Below are positions 1 to 11,112 of a stretch of DNA of 64,000 bases, one piece after another. The stretch is taken from positions 281,494-345,493 of the forward strand of contig NW_020167548.1 in assembly GCF_001641265.1 (NCBI RefSeq). The letters run 5' to 3'. The notes beneath the pieces were generated by a model. The model worked only from the letters and a program-made list of their open reading frames with translations, searched no databases and was not told where the DNA came from. The stretch is from Pseudogymnoascus destructans (Eukaryota > Ascomycota > Leotiomycetes > Thelebolales > Thelebolaceae). The position numbers and the translations under genes were made by a program. How positions within the stretch are numbered: position 1 is the stretch's first letter; every line of letters starts with the position of its first letter.

Positions 1-613
1 GAAGAACTGGGGGTAGGGGAAGTACATTTTGACTTCTTGTGTGTGGTGGTGAGGGTGGTTGGTGGGTGGATATCGGATCGCTATCTGACTGCACCAGATG
101 GGGCGAGAAGGGCGGTTTATATCACACTGTGCGAGGAACTATGCGGTGTCTGTCTGTCTGTCTGTCCGTCTGATCGATGACAGCACTGTACTGCACTCCA
201 GATGGACCGATTACAACCCGCGACGCTGGTAGGTGGTCGCACGCGTCCGATCGATTACCAGTTGGTTGTCTCAGATGTGTGAGGTTCCGTGTCTGGCGGC
301 TGCAAACGAACGGCGGGCGTCGTTAGGGCGGGCGGTGGTGTGGGGTGAGTCGTCGGGGTCTGAATGTTTGAAATGTTCTTGATTTTTTGCGGGGATGTGA
401 GATGGCCCGATGTTTTTTGGTGGTGTGTACTCCGTATGTGAGGTTGCAGACGGGATGGTGCGTTGTGGTGGGTTTTGAGAAGGTGGTGGTGAGGGTGAAT
501 ATTGGCCGAAGTTGGTGATGACTATGTGGGTGATAAAATGGTTGAAAGCGGCGAGATAGCGAGCGGGTGAGAAATGTAGGAAGTTGGAAGTTGGAAGTTG
601 GTATTATAGTTGA

Positions 614-667
614 TATGGAAGTCTTGTATGGTATGGAAGTCTTGTATGGTATGGAAGTCTTGTGTGG
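614..667. repeat. 18-bp tandem repeat, three copies
   Basis: The unit tatggaagtcttgtatgg occurs three times head to tail; the third copy differs by one base. It is preceded by a short (ttggaag)n run at about 581-600. Confidence 0.85.
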
Positions 668-2831
668 TATGTCTCTGTCTTTCAATAATATGCCGTCTTT
701 GTCTCTTTACCAGCAAGAAAGAATCACCGCGAACAGACCGACCGAGCAGGAAGGGAGGGGGTATGTATACAAATTCCACGCCCCCCAGTGTACTGTACTG
801 TAACTTGGTTTATTCTCCCATCATCTCCTGGCAGTTCGCCCGCCCCATATCCCGCCCCCCCCCTATGGTCAGATCTCCCTCTCCCCCTTCATCGTCATGG
901 CGGCCTTTTCCTTTTTCCAAACAACGACGCCTGCTCCGTGTGTACAAGCCCGGATGTAGAGTACCGCTGGCAGAGCAGCCGTGGGCCGTTCACGGGCGTG
1001 GCGTTCGGCGGTCTAAGACGGGCTAGGCGGAATGGGGGGGAGGGGGGTTTCACCGACGGACGAGACGCGGCGACGCGGTGTGTGTGTGGGGTGTGTGGGG
1101 TGTGTGGGGATTGGCGATGGGGGGTGGGGACAAGGGGGGCGGGGGGAGATGGGGAGATGGGGAGGGGGGCGGGGGGTGGGGGGAGATGGGGAGGGGGTGG
1201 GGGGGATTTGTTGCTTTTGCGGGTGCATCCAGACGGTCGATAAGTAGCAGCCCCGTGGTGATGATGGGATGGTGTGATAGGGTGTGATAGGGTGTGATAG
1301 GGGTGATAGTGATAGGGTGATAGGGCGTGATAGGGCGTGGGGGAGTGGTGGTAGGGAAACGGTGCGGTCACTGTGATCTGTGATGGGGGTGGTGGGCAGT
1401 GTATTGTATCGCCAGCTGTATCAGTCAGTCGTACCTTCCACTCATCTGTTGTATACGACAGCGCCCGACAGGGCCGCCCAAGGCGCCCTGTCACTTATGA
1501 TGATGCCCGCCTCTTCGCTCGCGACACCCTACACCACCCTACACCACCCCGTCTACGATGCACGATGCACGCGCAGTCAGACGTGCGCATTTACGGTGAG
1601 CAGAGGACATACAGGACAACAGGACACGGAGGCGCGGCAACTGGACTACAGAGACGCGACGGCTGGACCACAAACGATAACAACACCCCTCACCTCCCAT
1701 CGTCATATCTACCGTCCCTACTCCGTACATCCCGCCCCATCCCATCCATCAACAATCTGACAGTTGACTCACTCGAGTCATTCCCCTCCATCTCATCATC
1801 ATCCCACTGCATCGCGACTTGGGGGAGAAGCTGCGATGGGGATGGATATTGGAGTGACGGGATGCCCCCCCCGCCCACATCCCGCCTCCGTTTCCGTCGC
1901 TCGACTCCACCCACCCAGTACGTATCGTAATCTCCGCTGCACCCAGATCGCTGGACCTTCTTGGGTTGCAGTAGTCGGGCGGGCGGTGAACAGACCGCCT
2001 CCCTCCTCTTCTCCGTTCTAATTGGACCGCGGCGCTGGCGAGGTGCCGCCGGTGTCCGAGTCGAGACGGGAAACCGCTGGTCGGATATCTGAGCTGTAGC
2101 TTCCAACGTGTGGAACACGGACGCAGACGGTCGATAGTTAGTCGGGGCGGGGTGGCGGGATGTAACTGTATCAGTTCAGGTGGAACGGGAGGATGGGGAA
2201 GCAACGGGGGGAGACTGACAGCTGGGCGTTGAAGGATGGGCCGAGACCGAGGGGTGGCGATGTTTGAGGGAGGAGCGGAGGGGGGGACGGAAACATACAG
2301 ACATACATGCAGAGGTGCTTGATTGTGGTCTGGAGCTGGCTTTGGGATGGCGGTGGCAGCTGGAAATCCGGATTGTTGCATCATATGGCATCGGATCGTA
2401 GGAGGCGCGAGGAGCGAGGCGCGTAAAACAAACAGATCCATCCCCGAGACGTGACGTGACGAGACGGGGTTTGCTTAATTCAGACTGTAGCATCACACAC
2501 CCATCCATCCATCCTTCCCTCTCTCCAAAAATACACACCTTCCGCCACTTCCTCCTCCTCCACCCCCCCCCTCTTTCCGCCCCCCCACCCACCCACACAC
2601 ACACCCCTACCATACGGTACATCCCCTTCCTCCCTCCCGCCCGCCCAATACCGCCAATCATCCCCCCCACCCCCATCTCCCAGACCCATTCCCCCGCCCC
2701 ACCACCCCACCCGCGGAGGTCGGGAAGGGGGCCCTTTAAACCCAAACCGAATTCTGAGGAGTGATGAATCTTGGGAGGAGGAAGGAGGAGGAGACGCGAG
2801 GATTGGAAACGGATGCGTGCACGAGGAAGGT

Positions 2832-2921
2832 GGGGATGGAATACCCACTCTCCGGGTCCCCCGGGCGTCGAGGGGAGGGGATGGAATACCCACTCTCTGG
2901 GTCCCCTGGGCGCCGAGGGGA
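2832..2921. repeat. 45-bp tandem duplication
   Basis: Two adjacent 45-bp units (2832-2876, 2877-2921) share the start ggggatggaatacccactct and differ at a few positions, all but one or two being C/T changes. A third partial start follows at 2922. Confidence 0.85.
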
Positions 2922-3667
2922 GGGGATGGAAGATTGGCTTTACTGGATTGTGACCGAGGCAGAATTGACGGGGGCAGGGGGGGTTATGGTGATGCTAATG
3001 CCAGAGAAGAGAGTATTACATACATACATATACCTTATGCATTCATTTGTACCAGCCCCCGTGATATTGCCGCCCCGGCCCGCTCACTCTACGATAGTAC
3101 GGTACGAGAAATTAATTCCCACCACACCGGGCCCTACACCAATCCACCGAACCCCTAACAACGCCAATTTAAGGAGCCCTTGTCGGAATCCCCACTGAAA
3201 ATTAATTTCCCCATTGCCTCGGGTTCGGGGTGGTCCTAGTTTGGCTCTGAAAATGTCGAGGGAAGGGAGGGAGGGAGCGGGAGAAGGAGAAGGAGAAGGA
3301 GAAGGAGTGGGAATGGACGGGTTGCTCGCGTCTTCGCTCCACTTGGCAGGTTAACTTTGGGGATTTGGGAGGTGAGAGGGGGAAATTGTCTAGTTCAGGG
3401 GAGACTGAATACCGAGGGAGCGTGGATAGATCGTTGGGTCTGTCTTCCTGCTGGGGTGCTCCACATGTAACTTTTGTCAATTCGGGAGAGCGCCTGTCCG
3501 TACCTCGGGGAAGTGAAAAAAGCCGCCGTATGTAGGGGAGGTGGTAAACGGGTTGTTGGGTTTTGGCTCCGTCCCGAGCTCCGCGGCTTCTCCACTCCTC
3601 ATACTCTGGTTTGGAAAGAGGAGATGATGAGTAACGAGAGAGGGGACAGGACAGATGGTTGAGTTTG

Positions 3668-3790
3668 CTTCCTTCCCTCCCTCTCTCCCTTCCTCCCTCC
3701 CTTCCTCCCTTCCTCCCTCCCTTCCTCCCTTCCTCCCTCCCTTCCTCCCTTCCTCCCTTCCTCCCTTCCTCCCTCCCTTCCTCCCTCCCC
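3668..3790. repeat. Polypyrimidine (CCCTTCCTCC)n tract
   Basis: About 120 bp of pure pyrimidine built from cctccctt and cctccc units; the other strand is pure purine. Such mirror-repeat tracts can form triplex (H-) DNA. A short (gaagga)n tract lies at about 3282-3308. Confidence 0.85.
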
Positions 3791-4192
3791 CGGATGAGTG
3801 GTCCACATGTAACTTGCGAATTTGAGTTACCGTACCTGACATGACAGACCATCGAGCGTACAGTATACGACTCATGCGGGCGTGCAGCCGCCTTCCCGCT
3901 GTGCATACGGCACTTCACAAACAATCCCACAAAAGGAGAGAAAACGCAAATCCCCACAACCCACCCACCAACCGCGGCAACACCCCATCTCCCCGCCGCC
4001 GTCCCAAACCCGAACCGAACAACCCGGGCTAGGATCTCCGGTACACCAACTGACAAAGTCCACACCACCGCGTTGGTGTGATGTTACTGTACCCATCCGT
4101 CCCGACGTAGCGGGAGGGCGCACTTGGATGCGACGTCGCGATGCGGTGTGGAGGCTCTGTGTGCGCTGAGATGAGACGGGGGGAGCTGTCAC

Positions 4193-4277
4193 TTTTTGGG
4201 GGGGGTCACTTTTTGGGGGGGGGTCACTTTTGGGGGGGGGTCACTTTTTGAGGGGGGTCACTTTTTTGGGGGGGGTA
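4193..4277. repeat. G-run / tcacttttt tandem array
   Basis: Five copies of a unit made of tcactttt(tt) followed by 6-9 G, about 16-18 bp each. The G-runs would support G-quadruplex formation. Confidence 0.8.
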
Positions 4278-4389
4278 CGCTGTTGTACTTCAATCGCGAC
4301 GGAGTTGGGGAGAGCGGGTGTGAGCCGGGAGGTAAGGGTGCTGGGCGGAGGAGGGGTAACGTGATGAGATGGGTGATGGGTGATGTGAT

Positions 4390-4549
4390 GGGTGATGGGA
4401 TCTCGATCCTCTGTATTTCATGGGTGATGGGATCTCGATCCTCTGTATTTCATGGGTGATGGGATCTCGATCCTCTGTATTTCATGGGTGATGGGATCTC
4501 GATCCTCTGTATTTCTTGGGTGATGGGATCTCGATCCTCTGTATTTCTT
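4390..4549. repeat. 32-bp minisatellite, five copies
   Basis: Five exact-length 32-bp units, each beginning gggtgatgggatctcgatcc and ending in tatttcat or tatttctt. The last two copies share the tt variant, so the array probably grew by unequal exchange or slippage. A (gtttgttg / tttcttg)n array follows at about 4573-4730. Confidence 0.9.
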
Positions 4550-4961
4550 GGGAATTACATTTCGTGGGGGCTATGTTTGTTGGTTTGTTGGTTTGTTGGT
4601 TTGTTTGTTGATTTCTTGTTTGTTGATTTCTTGGTTTCTTGGTTTGTTGATTTCTTGTTTGTCGATTTCTTGGTTCCTTGGTTTGTTGATTTCTTGTTTG
4701 TTGATTTCTTGGTTTCTTGGTTTGTCCATCTATCTGTCACTCTCCTGTCGCATCTCCTTGCCCGACAATATTGGAACTCCTGAGTGAGCATCCCAAACAG
4801 GTGTTGGGAAAAGGAAGTAAACCATAAAATACACCTGCAACGTGACGATGGAGGATGAGGGAGTGTGGTGGCCAGAGGATTAAGCACGCATGAGCGTCTG
4901 GTTGTTATCGCACGCCCCCACACGCCTTTCCAAGCCTCTCCTTCCCTCTTCCCTCTTCCCT

Positions 4962-5045
4962 CACCCCACACCCCACACCCCACACCCCACACCCCATACC
5001 CCATACCCCACACCCCACACCCCACACCCCACACCCCACGCCCCC
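4962..5045. repeat. (CCCCACA)n heptamer array
   Basis: About twelve copies of ccccaca/ccccata in register. It is not the TTAGGG telomere repeat. The G-rich strand could form quadruplexes. Confidence 0.8.
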
Positions 5046-6943
5046 ACCCTTTCCTCCTCCCCTCCCACCACCATCCCACGGCATCCAGAAAACGTGATGA
5101 ACATCACATTTTCATTTGCCTGCCTGCCTCGTCCATGACGTTTTCTCACACCTATCCATACACAGACTAGAGAAGTCATCACACCCCATCACACCTTGGC
5201 GCGTTCGTATGCCAGGAACGGGGTGTGCGTGCGTGCGTGCGTACGGGAGGATCTGGCGATCGTGCGGTATCGGGGGAGGTTAGCTGGGCTGCTTTGTTGA
5301 GTGGGTGCCTGGTTGGGCGTGGGATGGGATGGGATGGCGTGGGTGTCTGGTGGTGGCTCGTGAGGGGGATGAGTTGGGCGTTGGGGGGGTGTAGGCTGGT
5401 GAGTGACGTGGGCTGGGCTTGAGGCCTTGGCAGTGACAAGGCTTGGGCTGGGAGGCGGATGGGGGTGGGCTTGAGGGGGGCACGGGGTTGTGTTGCCTGG
5501 GTAATGTGTTGTTGGACAGGCAGGTCATTGTGAGTCGGTGTGCTGGGGGTTGGGAGGTTGGGAGATGAGAGGTAGATGGGTTGGTAGAGTTGCTGGAGGG
5601 GGTTGGGGGTGTAGGTTTGGTGAGTTATATTTTGTATTTCACGTGATGGGGGTGAGGTTATTCTTTTGATATTGGGACGAGAGAGCTCTCGTGCCGTCCA
5701 TAGGTTGATCGACTTATGCTAATCTTTTGAATCTTATAGAATGCCTTCAAGAAAGCTCAATTCGATGACGATTGAACAGCGTCGTGCTCTTCGACAATGG
5801 ACTGTCAACAAAACACCTCGACCTTCCCAAAAAGATTGTATCGCCTGGTTTTTTGAGAAGTACAACATTCGAATTAGTCAATCTACAGTCTCGGAATCCC
5901 TTAGCAGCCGATTTATCAACCTTGATGATCCGATTAATACACCAACAATAGGGAAGAGGAACGATACGAATATACGTTGACAAGAAGTGGCTTAGCCAGA
6001 TATTGAGGCTATTCTTTTTGAGTGGCAAGAACGAATCGATTCAAAAGGAGGTTTTACAACTGCAGAGATCTTACAAGAGAAGGCAAAGCGAATTTAGTCA
6101 CAACTACCACAATATCAAGAGAAGCCTTCGCCAGAGCTTAGCATTGCTTGGATACAGAAATTTCGACTACGTCACAACATCCAGATCGATGTCCTCCTTG
6201 GTTTATTGGCAAGGCGAAAACGCCCTCAAGCTTTACGAAACATCGACGTCATAGCAATGGGAGGGGTTGGAGGTGGAATAAGAAGGCTTGGATGAATCAG
6301 TTTATTATGGCAGAATGGTTAAGGGTGTTACGATATCAAGTGTGCCTTGCAGCTCGAGTGGGGGTTCAGGGGTGTGGGGAGCTTTCCGGGGTTGGAGCAA
6401 AGTTTTCAGTTGTGGAGTGAATTCTCAGAACTGGTCTCGCTAAAGAGAATTTACTCCACAACAACATAGCTGTATATAGATTGAGCCACTGCTCGAGTGC
6501 TCCTCTTCTCTTTCCTTTCTTCTCTAGATTGAGTTTAATTCATAATACCCTATGCCTTGGTGAACCGTGACAAAGGGCTTTTTATGCTCGTATTGGTACA
6601 ATACGGGAGGTTCTTCTCACCATGGACAACTTTTCAGCACATATCAAGGCCCTCAAATCGACACCACCCCCTGCGAATATCCGAGTTATCTGGCTTCCTC
6701 CAAATGCAACAAGTCGATTTCAAGCCCTAGATCAAGGTATCATTGCCTCTGTCAAAGCTCATTACCGTCGACAATGGCTTCTTTACATCCTTGACGCTTT
6801 TGAAAGGAATGAAGATCCTGTCCAAACGATGAATATACGACTTGCTATTCGATGGCTTCTTCGATCCTGGAATCACGACCTTACAAACTCGACAATCTAT
6901 AACTGTTTTCGAAAGAGTACGATTGTTCAAAAGCCAGTTCAAC

Positions 6944-8659
6944 CAGTGTTCGGCGGATCGTATCCGGATCTGATCCTGAGCCCTCACGGGTAAGATCATG
7001 ATCCGTCTGAGGCCTGACGGATAGATACGGGTTATATCCGGATCTTCAGGATAATGAGGCTTAAAATATAAAAATAGAATAGATAAAATAACTTATATAA
7101 CTACTCTTCCCCCTCGTCATCAGCATCTTCGGCTTCACTTTCTTCAACCTCTAGTATATGACCCCAATCTCGTAAACAGAGTAAATATTGAAGAGAGTCA
7201 GGAGAGAGCCTGTTCCTTTTCTTCGTAAGAATATCAGCTCCATTACTAAAGACCCGTTCTGATGGAGCTGATGTTGCAGGAATTGCCAAATGGTCTCAAG
7301 CAATTGCAGCTATAATTGGATATTGATATTGCTTTGCTGCCCAATATTTGAGGATATCTGTTGCTGGACCTGGCTGGGGCTCAACAAGCCAGCTCTTCCA
7401 TTCTGGTTCTTGGTAAATACTATGAGAGAGATATAAATTATCGTCGGAGTCAGGTTCTGTAGGTAATTGTGGTAAATCAGCCTCAGCTTCCCTTTTCTCT
7501 TCTTCAAGATAGTATTGGCGGTCTCTATATTGAATAAAGACGTCGTGGAACTGCTGCTTAACCCTATTCCGTTTGACTTCTTCAGTACTGCTTGGCCAAA
7601 GACTGTTGAATACATTAAGATTCATATGTGGATCGCAAATTGTGGCTACCCCTGAATGACTCCATCGTTGATTCGTAGCAAGCGTATAGTACTCATTAAG
7701 CTTCTTATGAGCAGCGATACAAGCTAGGCCGATCGTTGATGATATACCAACTTCCTTCTGTAAAGCCTCAAGCTTCTTTATCATCTTTAGATACTGAGGA
7801 ATTGCGAAGTTGAGCATTGGATATAAGCTTGCTTGTAGCTTTTGTGACGGCTTAACAAATATAACGAAGAAATTCTGAAGAGCGTGGAGCATTATCCAAT
7901 CCTCCTTCTCATACTTAGATCCATTTTCTGTAGCTTAATAGCTGTTGAAACCATTTCGTACGTTGAGTTCCACTGGACTGGCATATCGAGTGATAGTTGT
8001 AGCTTCTTAAGACCAGCTGCTATAGTCTGCTTTTGAAGAGCATCTTTCCATTGCTTCGATTTCTGAATACATAGATATGTCTTCGTAGCTTACCAAGAGT
8101 ATTCTTAACTTCAATATTACTATCAAAGCTTACTGGAATCTGTGCAGCTCCCTGCTCACACTGATAACTCGGCAGTAGTGAATATCCACAGCCTGGTTGT
8201 AGGCATATCATTTTTATGGTCGGAGGCCGAGTATCAAGTAATTCCCGACGATATAAGCCCTTTGTGAAGAGCTTCGGCAATGTCGCTGGCAGTACTACCC
8301 TTGGATGTTGAGGTAGATTAATCGATACGTCAACTGCTTCAACTGAAGGCTGAATAGGGGCAGGTAGATGTGGTAATGATAGCTCTTCTATTTGAGAATA
8401 GCTCTCATGATCTAACGGCAAATCTGATAATTCTGAGTCGCTCATTTTTACTGTAATCGTCACATTACGATGGTATTTGAACCAGTATTACAGAATCAAT
8501 TCTACGTCTATTATGTGGCCTTGGCTACTCTTGGCTATTCTTGGCATTATCTGTAAGATCCGGATATACGTACGGATAGATCATAATTATGGCGGATAGG
8601 ATATATCCGGATCAGTATCTGGATCAGCTCAGGTCATACATGATCCGTGCCGAACACTG
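6944..8659 (-). mobile_element. hAT transposon copy 1 (internally deleted), inside the pogo element
   Basis: Terminal inverted repeats cagtgttcggc (6944-6954) and gccgaacactg (8649-8659). Flanking 8-bp target duplications are agttcaac (6936-6943) and agtttaac (8660-8667), differing by one C/T change. Eight-base duplications are diagnostic of hAT elements. Subterminal zones carry repeated (t)atccggat motifs. The element is 1716 bp and codes on the minus strand. Confidence 0.92.
7101..8463 (-). pseudogene. hAT transposase remnant of copy 1
   Basis: The N-terminal part (8463-8050) ends in a BED-like zinc-binding segment (MICLQPGCGYSLL ... LRRH). The large catalytic middle is missing. The frame continues with DMPVQWNSTYEM (about 7965), a conserved hAT block, then KKLNEYYTLA and, after another shift, the hAT dimerisation block IPATSAPSERVFSNG (7289 downward). 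Frameshifts lie near 8020, 7892 and 7300. This is a dead transposase, closely related in its C-terminal half to the copy at 16841-19051. Confidence 0.85.
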
Positions 8660-9130
8660 AGTTTAACTACCCTCACAACCTCTTCCTGATATTACCAATC
8701 TCTATCAACAAGTACAACAAGCTGGGAATGTACATGACGCTATGGATCTTTCGAGCTTTTTAAATCCAGTCGATGAGGATATACAAGAGTTAGAGGGGTG
8801 GGAGGATTTTCAAGGGGGGGATGCTATTCTTGAGGATATCATGTCACAATACGTCCCAGATACCACTCAAGATGATGAGGAAGAGGATGAGCCTTCTTCA
8901 CAGCCTGTCCAACTACACAAGCTGCGATTAACGCCATTCAAGTTCTGATTGAGTTTACGGAATCTGGGAATAGTGACACCTCAGAAGCACCAACGTTCTT
9001 ACGTTCTTTTGAACTTTTTGAGAGACAGTTAAGGCTCCTTGAAGCCAATTCACAAAGGCAGGGGACATTAGACTCATGGTTTATGTAAATAGCTTCAATT
9101 TTAAATTTAATCACGTGTAATACATTTACT

Positions 9131-9175
9131 CGATATATGCATTAAGTCGATATATGCATTAAGTCGATATATTTT
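9131..9175. repeat. 17-bp tandem repeat (tcgatatatgcattaag)
   Basis: Two full copies plus a partial third lie between the end of the pogo element and the following hAT-derived sequence. A related motif, tcgacttatgctaat, is at 5709-5723 just upstream of the pogo ORF. Confidence 0.7.
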
Positions 9176-9234
9176 TGTGGATCCGAGGCATCGACTTATC
9201 ATTTTTTTACTGTATAGGCTTTAGAACATCTAAA

Positions 9235-10258
9235 ATGGCTCCTTCAACAACTCGTCGTCATTCAAACAACAACACCAACAGCTCTAGAGGCTCTTCAACC
9301 CCTAGAAGAAGAGGGGGACATCAAGTTCATCTAAGTTTCGCTCCTCCGCCCGCAGGAAATGATACAGCACCTCTAGTTCCCATCGATTTGGATCCAACAA
9401 CTCGCAGAGCACCTTCAGAGCCTGCCGACCCTCCTGAGCCCGCTGGAAAGGCAGGTAAATGCTGGGCCTGGATCTTTCAGCATATGCTGAGTGAAAACAT
9501 TGAAGAACGATACTATGATGACATTACAGGAAAGGAATTATGGTACTGTGGTTACTGTACGAAGACCTACCATACAAACGGTGGCACAAGGTCTGCAGAG
9601 GATCATTTGGCTACCCATGGATTGAAGAAGGGAGACCTGAGGAATACCAGTCACCTCTAGTGACTCTACACATCAACAAGCTCTAGCCGCTGGTTTCAAA
9701 CGACAATTCGAGATGGGAGAAGAGCACCAGTTCAAGTGTAGGAATATGGGGACAACTGGTGGTGATTCCATCGTTCCAGACCGACTAGAGCTTCTTTACA
9801 CCAGGTATGATAGTCATCCTCACCTCTTTTTAATGCTAACTATCTGCAGATTTATCTCCGTGAGCTTCCAACCTTTGCGACTCGTTGAATGACAAGAATT
9901 CCGTGATTTGCTCGAATATATCAACCCTGACACTATATGCTGGCTTCCTCGAGCTCACTCTACAATTAGCATATGGGTAGAACGACAATTTAATGCTCAC
10001 AAGAAGAGAGTTAAAAACAACGTCAAGAATGCGCAGTCAAAGATACACGTTTCCTGCGATATGTGGGACATCAACAAATGGCCTCCCAATACTTGTTATA
10101 ATCTTTTATTACGTCGGAGCAAATGGAAAGGTGAGAAGAACCATGGCAGGTATGAAAGAGGTCTCTGGCAACAAAACAGGAGAGAATCTAGCTTTTGTAG
10201 TGATAGAGGTTATTAAGGATTGGGAGGTTCAGCACAATTTGGGATATTTTATGATGGA
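9235..10258 (+). pseudogene. BED-finger hAT transposase fragment (second family)
   Basis: ATG at 9235 opens a Ser/Pro-rich leader followed by a BED zinc finger: CGYC (about 9547) then DHLATH (about 9601). After a stop at 9660 the frame recovers. A probable intron lies at about 9805-9850 (gtatga...ctgcag). Further on, EYINPDTI, SKIHVSCDMW and NGKVRRTMAGMKEVSG (with a frameshift near 10080) are conserved hAT catalytic-core blocks. It stops at GYFMMD, where intact relatives would continue into the DNASNN region. It is a different hAT family from the 6944 and 16841 copies. Confidence 0.75.
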
Positions 10259-11046
10259 TAAGGAACTTCCATCAAAAGGCACTTGATCAAGCAGTACGTA
10301 GCTATGACTATGAGTATAAGCTACGTACGTTCCTTTCCGATCTTCCACAAATCCGACAGCAATCCTTAACTGTCCGGACAATTCAATCAGGTTGGAGAAA
10401 TGCAGGACTATATCCATATAATCCTCCACTAGTAATTGATAAAATACAAGAGACCCGGAATCAAACACCAGACTATGAGCCATTTGCTTCGTACGACCTT
10501 ATCTCAACTCCAAAAACTAGTGTGCAAACTATACAGGCAGTTAAACATTGGCAGAAGAGAGTAGAGGCAGCTTTCTCATCACCGTCAAGAGAAGGGTTTC
10601 AATCATTTGCACGTGGAACTACAGTTGTTTTACATCGGGCTGAGCTCTATAAGACCGAGCTTGACATTGTTACCTTATGGTCAGCAGAGCAGAAAACAGC
10701 AAAGGCAAGGGCATGGAAATCGCTACAGAAGGGGGGGCAGTTATATGCATCAGACGCCCGACTGTTACGTGAGGAGAAGGAAGCAAAATTACAAGCAAAG
10801 GCAGAGGCAAGAGTAGCAAAGGAATCAAAGCAAGTAGTAAAGCAGCTACAGGTGCAACAACAGAAAATTGAAATCGAAGAGCGAAGGGTTGAGAGGAAGA
10901 GGGTAGCAGAGCGGAAGAAGGTTGGGTTAAAATCCAAAGTGATAATTTTACGGTATGGTAAGGATCATAGTGATAGTAACATTGAGATTAGTAGCGACAG
11001 TAGTAGTGGAGATAGTGATAGTAGCTCTATTGATTTTATTATTTAA
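10259..11046 (+). pseudogene. C-terminal part of a pogo-type transposase, fused to the hAT fragment
   Basis: Reading from about 10268, HQKALDQAV...FLSDLPQIRQQSL...WRNAGLYPYNPPLV matches the C-terminal region of fungal pogo/Fot transposases. A long, charged, coiled-coil tail follows (AKARAWKSLQKGG, then KEAKLQAKAEARVAKE) and an acidic Ser/Asp end, stopping at 11044-11046. The N-terminal and catalytic parts are absent: the sequence just upstream belongs to a hAT transposase. It is either a chimera made by insertion plus deletion or two adjacent relics. No start codon of its own is evident. Confidence 0.7.
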
Positions 11047-11112
11047 TTATATAGTTACATAGTTGCTATATGAGGCTTATTTCTTTCATTTTGTGTGTTG
11101 CACATATCGCTG

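Larger units (their letters stand above)
1..5620. other. Gene-poor, minisatellite-rich region
   Basis: No convincing gene is visible. All open frames here are low-complexity (Pro/Ser/His-rich or Gly/Trp-rich) and occur on both strands over the same simple repeats, which is typical of non-coding DNA. The stretch has runs of G, C, GT and CT and several tandem arrays listed separately. It could be the long regulatory flank of a gene outside the window, but nothing proves this. Confidence 0.6.
5741..9088 (+). pseudogene. Pogo/Fot-type DDE transposase, broken
   Basis: The reading begins MPSRKLNSMTIEQRRALRQW, the helix-turn-helix (CENP-B/Psq-like) DNA-binding end of fungal pogo transposases. Stops and frameshifts follow near 5980-6290. 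A non-coding stretch lies at about 6290-6560. The DDE_1 catalytic core resumes at 6622 with MDNFSAH...LPPNATSRFQALDQG, the usual second-aspartate region of the family. Coding is cut at 6943 by the hAT element and resumes at 8668 after it, ending (after a frameshift near 8930) with QGTLDSWF before tga, the typical Fot C-terminus. It cannot be functional. Confidence 0.85.
5633..9124 (+). mobile_element. Fot/pogo-type DNA transposon, interrupted by a hAT element
   Basis: A degenerate Tc1/mariner-pogo element. Candidate terminal inverted repeats are tgtatttcacgtgat (5633-5647) and its near inverse atcacgtgtaataca (9110-9124), 14 of 15 matching, each with TA dinucleotides close outside. Inside lies a broken transposase ORF (5741-9088) and, nested in that, a hAT element (6944-8659). 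Exact ends are inferred from the repeats only. Confidence 0.65.

Noticed and set aside
895..1494. 199-codon minus-strand open frame, Pro/His/Ser-rich
   Set aside because: It translates G/T-rich simple repeats; overlapping frames on both strands are equally open, and no domain or codon signal is present.
1749..2441. 230-codon minus-strand open frame
   Set aside because: Low-complexity Pro/Ser/Arg composition with several competing frames; no splice sites or conserved segments recognised.
3202..4068. 288-codon minus-strand frame with Glu/Gly/Arg repeats
   Set aside because: Its core is the translated polypurine tract at 3668-3790; the rest shows no family resemblance.
4962..5045. Internal telomere repeat
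   Set aside because: The unit is ccccaca, not ccctaa; it is an ordinary heptamer array.
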